Positions 51,765 through 56,411 of a DNA stretch of 56,411 bases are shown piece by piece. Origin of the DNA: Clostridia bacterium (GTDB lineage Bacteria > Bacillota > Clostridia > Oscillospirales > CAG-272); contig JAFQWY010000116.1 of assembly GCA_017407225.1 (NCBI GenBank), forward strand, positions 1 to 56,411. The letters are read 5' to 3'. The notes below the pieces were generated by a model. That model searched no databases and was not told where the DNA came from. It saw nothing but the letters and a program-made list of their open reading frames with translations. Made by a program: the position numbers and the translations under genes. Numbering within the stretch: position 1 is the stretch's first letter; the number at the start of each line of letters is the position of its first letter.

Positions 51765-52877
51765 TCAGAGCGCCAGCTCGCCGATCAGGGCTTTTGCCAG
51801 CTCGATGATGGTGTACATATCCCGCTCGTCAATGACGTTGGATGCAGTGTGGATGTAACGGGTGGGAGCGGAGATCACGCAGGTCTTTGCGCCCTTGCCG
51901 CTGAGGTGGATGGGACCCGCATCGTTGCCGCCGGACACATAAGTCTTCGCCTGAACGGGAAGCTCGTGCTTTTCCGCGGTCCTGAAGACAAAATCGTACA
52001 GTTCCTTGCAGACAATGGAGCTTCTGTCCAGGAAGGAGATGCACGGGCCCTTGCCCTGCTCTGCCACATAGCCGTACTTGTCGCCGATGATGTCTTCCAC
52101 GGCGGTTGCCTCAAAGTTGAACGCCACGTCGGGCTGAATCACATTTGCGGCGGTCTGCGCGGAGGATCTGCCGATTTCCTCGCAGGTTGTGAAGGCGCAT
52201 ACCACATCGAAGGGAAGTTCAGCACCGGATTCCTTCAGATGCTTCAGCACGAAGCACAGCACGGTACATCCCAGACGGTCGTCCAGAGCCTTGCCCTTGA
52301 GCTTGTGTCCGTCGGTGCCGAATCTGACAAAATCGGAACGATGGGTGCCGAACATACCGGGTTCCACGTATTTTTCCGCTTCTTCCTTGTTTTTCGCGCC
52401 GATATCCACATAAAGCTGGTCGAAATTGCCCACGCCGCCCTGATGAACGGCCTTGATGCCAATGAAGCCGTTGATTTTGCGGTCTTCATCGCCGATGGTG
52501 ACGTTTCTGCCGCCCAGAAGCACGGGATCGCGGCTGGCCATGCCGGTCATTTTCAGATAGCCGTCGCCGTCGATGGACTTGACCATGAAGCCGACCTCGT
52601 CCATGTGTGCGCAGAGCATGAGCTTTTCGCAGTCGGGATGATCGGCGGGCATTTCCGGTTCTTCTTCCATGTCGTAGGCGGGGAGTTCTCTGCGCTTCTT
52701 GTAAGTGGCAATCACGGATCCCCGTCTGTCGGTGGTGATTTCGTCCGCGTAGGGGGTAATGAATTCCCGGATCACGTCTGCGACATTGCCTTCACATCCG
52801 GACGGACCGAAGGTGAGGGACAGCTCCTTCAGAAGATCGGTGGGAGTATAGGTTTCAAATCGATTCATATTGTACAA
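51765..52877 (-). CDS. M42-family metallo-aminopeptidase (copy 2)
   Basis: The product is 370 residues. Motifs: CAHMDEVGFMV, KALDDRLGCTVLC, CEEIGRSSAQTAA, FEATAVED and TRYIHTASNVID. It carries an insert near residue 65 (ELPAYDMEEEPEMPADHPDC) not seen in the other two. TTG at 52877 lies close behind AAAGGAG; the ATG at 52868 is the alternative start. It begins 12 bases after copy 1, so the two are co-transcribed. Confidence 0.92.
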   Translation of the reverse strand: MYNMNRFETYTPTDLLKELSLTFGPSGCEGNVADVIREFITPYADEITTDRRGSVIATYKKRRELPAYDMEEEPEMPADHPDCEKLMLCAHMDEVGFMVKSIDGDGYLKMTGMASRDPVLLGGRNVTIGDEDRKINGFIGIKAVHQGGVGNFDQLYVDIGAKNKEEAEKYVEPGMFGTHRSDFVRFGTDGHKLKGKALDDRLGCTVLCFVLKHLKESGAELPFDVVCAFTTCEEIGRSSAQTAANVIQPDVAFNFEATAVEDIIGDKYGYVAEQGKGPCISFLDRSSIVCKELYDFVFRTAEKHELPVQAKTYVSGGNDAGPIHLSGKGAKTCVISAPTRYIHTASNVIDERDMYTIIELAKALIGELAL

Positions 52878-52889
52878 TCCGCTCCTTTC

Positions 52890-53918
52890 TCACAGATCCG
52901 CCGTAACGCAGATTTTTCCGATGAGCCTGATGAAGTTTTCCGCATCTTCCGTGGAGATCAGTTCGTTGTAGGAATGCATGCCTGCCAGGGGGATGCTCAC
53001 AACCGCGGTGGGAATACCGTCTCTGAGGAATGCCACGCATTCGTTGTTGGTGCCGGTTGCGGTCACTTCAAATACCGTGGATACGGGAATCTCGTTTTCC
53101 TTTGCCAGATCCAGAACCCGCCTGGTAAGCAGTCTGTCGGTGACAACGGAACGGGAAACCATGGGACCTGCGCCCAGCTTGCCGCTTTCTTCTGCATTGA
53201 CGCCGGGAGTGGTGGCGAAGTTCACGTCGGTGATGATGGCATAATCGGGCTGAATGGTCCATGCCGCACATCCCGCACCTCTGCCGCCGACCTCTTCGCC
53301 TGCGGACAGGGTCACGTAAACGTCGTATTCCAGCTCTTCTGCGGGAATTCTGTCAACGGCGCAGATCAGACCGGCGCAGCAGCACTTGTCATCCAGGGCA
53401 TGACCGGTGATGCGGTTGTCAAGGAGCGTTTCGCCGTCGTTGTAGAATCCGATGGGCGTTCCGATTTCCACAAACTGCATGGCTTCTTCCTTGGTGCAGC
53501 CGATATCCACAAGGAGGTTGTCCCACTTGGGGGTAGTATCCCGTCCGCCTGCCAGATGGGGGGATACCGCGGTGATCACACCGTAGTGCCTGCCGTCTCT
53601 CGCGTGAATCCACACGTCGGATGCGGGCAGGATCTTGCAGTCGATGCCGCCGACGGGCTGGATCCGCAGAAGACCTTCGTCCGTGATGCCGGAGACGATC
53701 ATGCCCACCTCATCAAAGTGAGCGTCCAGCATCAGCATTTTCGTGACGCCGGGCTTTTTTGACTTCTTCGTCAGAATGATGTTCCGCGCCGCATCCGTGG
53801 TGATCTCATCGAAAGCTTCGCCGAACAGGGTACGGATTTCCTCCGCAGCCCGTCTCTCGAAGCCCGCAATGGACATGATCCCGCAGAGCTGACGCAGTGT
53901 GGTCGTGTAGTCGAACAT
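52890..53918 (-). CDS. M42-family metallo-aminopeptidase (copy 1)
   Basis: The product is 342 residues. Motifs: DAHFDEVGMIV (His/Asp), HALDDKCCCAGLICA (bridging Asp, with an unusual run of three Cys), SAGEEVGGRGAGCAAW (Glu pair), ITDVNFATTPG, and the last His in PLAGMHSYNELI. All metal ligands appear present. ATG follows AAAGGA, 49 bases after the murD stop. Confidence 0.92.
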   Translation of the reverse strand: MFDYTTTLRQLCGIMSIAGFERRAAEEIRTLFGEAFDEITTDAARNIILTKKSKKPGVTKMLMLDAHFDEVGMIVSGITDEGLLRIQPVGGIDCKILPASDVWIHARDGRHYGVITAVSPHLAGGRDTTPKWDNLLVDIGCTKEEAMQFVEIGTPIGFYNDGETLLDNRITGHALDDKCCCAGLICAVDRIPAEELEYDVYVTLSAGEEVGGRGAGCAAWTIQPDYAIITDVNFATTPGVNAEESGKLGAGPMVSRSVVTDRLLTRRVLDLAKENEIPVSTVFEVTATGTNNECVAFLRDGIPTAVVSIPLAGMHSYNELISTEDAENFIRLIGKICVTADL

Positions 53919-53967
53919 TTTGGTTATCCTTTCTGGGTTGAATAATCGTTATTTTCAGAGTCATCGC

Positions 53968-55377
53968 TCAAAACTGATTCACAATCTGCTTGAAGGTGCG
54001 GCCCCGTTCCTCGAAATTGCGGAACTTGTCAAAGGATGCCGCCGCAGGGGAGAGAATCACGGTGTCGCCGGTTTTGGCATGTGCCTTGGCATCGCTGACC
54101 GCACCGGCAAAATCGTCGTTTTCGATCAGCGTCAGGGGACGGGTGCCGTATGCCGGGTGGTTTTCCAGAGCCGCCTTCACCTTGGGAGCGGTTTCTCCGG
54201 TCAGCACAATCGTGTGCACCGTGGAGTCATAGACCGCATCCGCCAGAGGCTCATAGGGGATTCCCTTGTCGGATCCGCCGGCAATCAGAACAACGGGACG
54301 GTCGTTCAGGGCGGACAGTGCCGCTGCGGTTCTGGTGGGGCTGGAGTCAATGGAGCCGTTGATGTAGGTCACGCCGTCCAGTTCTCTGACAAACTCCAGA
54401 CGATGCTCCACGCCGCCGAAGGTGCGGGCAATTTCCCGGATCTGTCCGCAGGAGGGTACGCCCCATGTCACAGCGATTGCGGTCAGGTAGTTGGCGGTGT
54501 TGTGGATGCCGGGCAGCTTGATATCCCGCCGCGCCATCACTTCGGTCACACCCTCGCCGGGGAAGGCTGCGTAAACGGTATCGTTTTCCAGCCAAACCGC
54601 ACTGTCGCAGTCTCTCAGCACGCCGCCGGGAATGGGATTCAGAGAGAACCATGTCACGGGAGTTTCGGTTTTCTGCATTTCCAGACCGATGTCCCGGGTG
54701 ATATCGTTGTCATAATTCAGTACCGCACGTCCGCAGTGAGCGAGAATACGCTTCTTGGCCCACACATATTCATCCATGCCGGTGTGCCAGTTCAGGTGAT
54801 TGGGGGACAGATTGGTGATGGCAGCTACCGCAACGGGTGCGTCAATGGTCATCAGCTGGAAGGAGGACAGCTCCACGGCAACGGCATCGTTTTCGGTGAT
54901 GAAGGGATAGCGGTGCAGAAGGGGTTCACCGATGTTGCCGCCCAGGAAGACTTTGCCCGAACCGACAGATTCGATCCCTGCCTTCAGCATCAGGGAGGTC
55001 AGGGTGGTGGTGGTGGTTTTGCCGTCGCTGCCGGTAATGGCATAGACGGGGCAGGGCTTCCAGGACAGGAACAGCTCCATTTCCGAAGTCAGGACGGAGG
55101 TTTCGCCAAGCTCCGGCAGATCGGGACGGATTCCGGGAGAGCGGAACACCAGATCATCGGTGATGCCTTTGAGGTAGCCCTCACCCGAGACAATCTCCGC
55201 GCCCATGTCCAGAAGCTTCCGTCCGTTTTCCCCCAGCTGTTCGGCGGATTTCATATCCCGCACGGTGAGGGACTTTGCACATCCGGCACAGACTTCCGCC
55301 AGAGGCATATTGGAAACCCCCGCACCCAGCAGAGTCACGGACTTGCCCGCAAAATATTGTTCAAGTTGAATTTTCAT
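53968..55377 (-). CDS. murD: UDP-N-acetylmuramoyl-L-alanine:D-glutamate ligase
   Basis: The product is 469 residues, normal for MurD. It adds D-Glu to UDP-MurNAc-L-Ala in cytoplasmic peptidoglycan precursor synthesis. The N-terminal Rossmann-like domain has VTLLGAGVSNMPLA. The ATP-binding loop is ITGSDGKTTTTTL (Mur consensus, with SD for the common TN). The central domain has VELSSFQLMTI and NLSPNHLNWH, and the C-terminal domain has YINGSIDSSPTRTAAAL. It stands apart from other mur genes; three peptidase genes follow, probably in the same transcript. Confidence 0.95.
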   Translation of the reverse strand: MKIQLEQYFAGKSVTLLGAGVSNMPLAEVCAGCAKSLTVRDMKSAEQLGENGRKLLDMGAEIVSGEGYLKGITDDLVFRSPGIRPDLPELGETSVLTSEMELFLSWKPCPVYAITGSDGKTTTTTLTSLMLKAGIESVGSGKVFLGGNIGEPLLHRYPFITENDAVAVELSSFQLMTIDAPVAVAAITNLSPNHLNWHTGMDEYVWAKKRILAHCGRAVLNYDNDITRDIGLEMQKTETPVTWFSLNPIPGGVLRDCDSAVWLENDTVYAAFPGEGVTEVMARRDIKLPGIHNTANYLTAIAVTWGVPSCGQIREIARTFGGVEHRLEFVRELDGVTYINGSIDSSPTRTAAALSALNDRPVVLIAGGSDKGIPYEPLADAVYDSTVHTIVLTGETAPKVKAALENHPAYGTRPLTLIENDDFAGAVSDAKAHAKTGDTVILSPAAASFDKFRNFEERGRTFKQIVNQF

Positions 55378-55410
55378 GGTCAGCTCCGAATAGGAATGGA
55401 TTGATACTAT

Positions 55411-55439
55411 ATTATACCGCAGAACGGGTGAAAATGCAA
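55411..55439 (-). promoter_or_regulatory. Promoter of murD and the M42 genes
   Basis: Minus strand TTGCAT (55434-55439), 17 bp, TATAAT (55411-55416). Confidence 0.75.
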
Positions 55440-55605
55440 TGCATAAATCAGAACGGGGTCACAATGAATCGCGGAACCGGACACGGTTTCACAAATCCGC
55501 GGTGTGCGGCATAAAATAGCAGTAAAACTTCCTCTCCACGATTAAACCGGGAAACGCCGGTACATACTACATACACACGAGGAAAAAGAAAGGACGGACA
55601 GAACC

Positions 55606-55962
55606 GTGAACATCAAGCGTGGGGATATTTATTACGCGGATCTCAGTCCCGTGGTGGGAAGCGAGCAGGGCGGAATCCGTCCGGTGCTCATTGTGCAGAA
55701 CGATGTGGGAAACCGCTACAGTCCCACCGTGATTGCGGCCGCCATTACTTCACGGATGGGAAAAAACAAGCTGCCCACCCACATTGACATATACGCGGAC
55801 AGAGTCGGGCTGGCAAAGGACTCCGTCGTGCTTCTGGAACAGGTACGTACCATTGACAAACAGCGGCTGGGGGAGAAAATGGGGCACCTGGACGCGGAAA
55901 CCATGAACGCCGTGGACGATGCCATTTCCATCAGTCTGGGACTGAACATGAACCGGGGATGA
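55606..55962 (+). CDS. mazF: MazF/PemK-type endoribonuclease toxin (EndoA-like)
   Basis: The product is 118 residues, standard length. GTG start at 55606 with AAAGGA upstream. Family motifs: [49 protein letters not shown] and [14 protein letters not shown], which hold the conserved Arg and Thr/Ser of the mRNA-cleaving site. It closely resembles the B. subtilis NdoA group. The antitoxin gene usually found just upstream is absent: 55405-55605 contains no plausible ORF. Confidence 0.93.
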   Translation: MNIKRGDIYYADLSPVVGSEQGGIRPVLIVQNDVGNRYSPTVIAAAITSRMGKNKLPTHIDIYADRVGLAKDSVVLLEQVRTIDKQRLGEKMGHLDAETMNAVDDAISISLGLNMNRG

Positions 55963-56036
55963 CCAACGGCGGGATTTTCTCCGGCTGCATCCGATCTCCT
56001 GCAGCTGTTCCGCTTTTGAGGCAGGAGAACAGAAAA

Positions 56037-56086
56037 AAGGCTGCTGCAGTTCGGAGTTTTTCTCCTTAGTGCAGCAGTCCCATTTT
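56037..56086. terminator. Terminator downstream of mazF
   Basis: The arms GGCTGCTGCA and TGCAGCAGTCC are followed by a T5 run. Confidence 0.75.
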
Positions 56087-56096
56087 TGCTTTTGTG

Positions 56097-56121
56097 GATG
56101 GGGAAAGGTGGATTCTGAACC
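56097..56121 (-). pseudogene. Decayed tRNA 3'-end-like fragment
   Basis: About 25 bases nearly match the 3' end of the tRNA-Tyr at 56279 (compare 56277-56300), but with one extra base in the T loop and no cloverleaf around it. The rest of 55963-56278 holds only terminators. Confidence 0.4.
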
Positions 56122-56230
56122 GTGCACAAGACTCGCTTCGCTCCCTATGTGCCGGAGAACGTCGTTTGTGCGGCTAAAACTGTCAGTCTGCATCCGTTCT
56201 CCCACGATGCGTCTCGTCCGACATTTCACT

Positions 56231-56275
56231 GCAAAACGAAAAAGAACCAGCTTGCACTGATTCTTTCTCGTTTTG
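56231..56275 (-). terminator. Terminator of tRNA-Tyr
   Basis: On the minus strand AAAACGAGAAAGAA pairs with TTCTTTTTCGTTTT, a long stem ending in T-rich sequence. Confidence 0.75.
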
Positions 56276-56278
56276 GGA

Positions 56279-56360
56279 TGGGGGAAGGTGGATTCGAACC
56301 ACCGAAGGCGGTGCCAGCAGATTTACAGTCTGTCCCCTTTGGCCACTCGGGAATTCCCCC
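56279..56360 (-). tRNA. tRNA-Tyr(GTA)
   Basis: An 82-nt type II tRNA on the minus strand. Acceptor arms are GGGGGAA/TTCCCCC. The anticodon arm CAGA-CTGTAAA-TCTG gives anticodon GTA, followed by a long variable arm and the T arm GGTGG-TTCGAAT-CCACC. CCA is not encoded. Its promoter must lie beyond 56360, possibly as part of a tRNA cluster. Confidence 0.95.
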
Positions 56361-56411
56361 TTATTCAGTTACGTTGTTTTGTCCTTGCCACAACGTCAAG
56401 CTGGTGATCGG

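Noticed and set aside
51849-53762. 637-codon plus-strand frame opposite the M42 genes
   Set aside because: Spans two convincing M42 genes in antisense, including their intergenic gap.
53920-55404. 494-codon plus-strand frame opposite murD
   Set aside because: Antisense to a clear MurD; low-quality Gly/His-rich translation.
1-56411. CRISPR arrays, rRNA genes, insertion sequences
   Set aside because: No regularly spaced repeats, no rRNA segments and no transposase-like ORFs were seen on either strand.

Overview
The window looks like chromosome of an anaerobic Firmicutes bacterium of the class Clostridia, probably a gut or rumen type. The grounds are: strong AGGAGG ribosome sites; housekeeping-sigma promoters that nearly all have a 17-bp spacer; a MazF of the Bacillus/Clostridium type; SLH, cohesin and dockerin surface modules; and a DUF3048 lipoprotein. 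This placement is inference, because no rRNA or other decisive marker gene is present. Base composition is moderately GC-rich, except in an inserted element at about 19.1-29.3 kb and in a patch inside one large protease gene.

Left part (1-19 kb). It opens with the C-terminal part of asnS, a small membrane protein, two secreted lipoproteins and two nearly identical tRNA-Thr(GGT) units. Next come a membrane protein plus MutS-like ATPase pair, a TRIC/YadS-type membrane protein and the AzlCD amino-acid exporter. A LysR regulator is divergent from a SemiSWEET-like gene, which is followed by a PTS EIICB permease whose ribosome site lies inside a terminator-like hairpin. After that come an ABC exporter, a promoter-driven stretch that looks like a structured RNA, a YgjV-like protein, a protein resembling a decayed type III restriction ATPase, and two tandem paralogous XRE regulators.

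Inserted element (about 19.07-29.27 kb). It sits in tRNA-Cys(GCA) and is bounded by a 111-bp direct repeat made of the tRNA 3' part plus its terminator. It encodes a tyrosine integrase, a 912-residue Ig-like/Cys-repeat surface protein, a small phage-like protein, an SprT-like metalloprotease, an XRE repressor divergent from a secreted protein, and an SF2 helicase-like protein. Paired integrase arm-type repeats lie at both ends. A consensus promoter at the right end would point at the integrase if the element circularised.

Middle (29.3-42.3 kb). On the minus strand is an overlapping MoxR - DUF58 - membrane protein cluster. It ends in a membrane-anchored MutS-core protein without ATPase domain, a paralogue of the MutS gene at 4.5 kb. 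An ArsR-type regulator follows. Then comes the most striking part: a plus-strand operon coding for a cohesin-SLH surface anchor, a 1776-residue subtilisin-like protease ending in cohesin-like and dockerin modules, and a small secreted protein with the same module order. It reads as a self-contained cellulosome-like assembly built around a protease.

Right part (42.5-56.4 kb). It holds a DMT-family transporter, a solute-binding lipoprotein fused to a long N-terminal region, and a leader with two tiny ORFs and a perfect terminator ahead of a sulfatase. A nitrilase-GDPD fusion enzyme is divergent from a frameshifted GH43-like glycosidase. MurD is followed by three M42 aminopeptidase paralogues, and the window closes with an orphan MazF and a tRNA-Tyr. 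All function calls come from motif recognition by eye; no database search was run.
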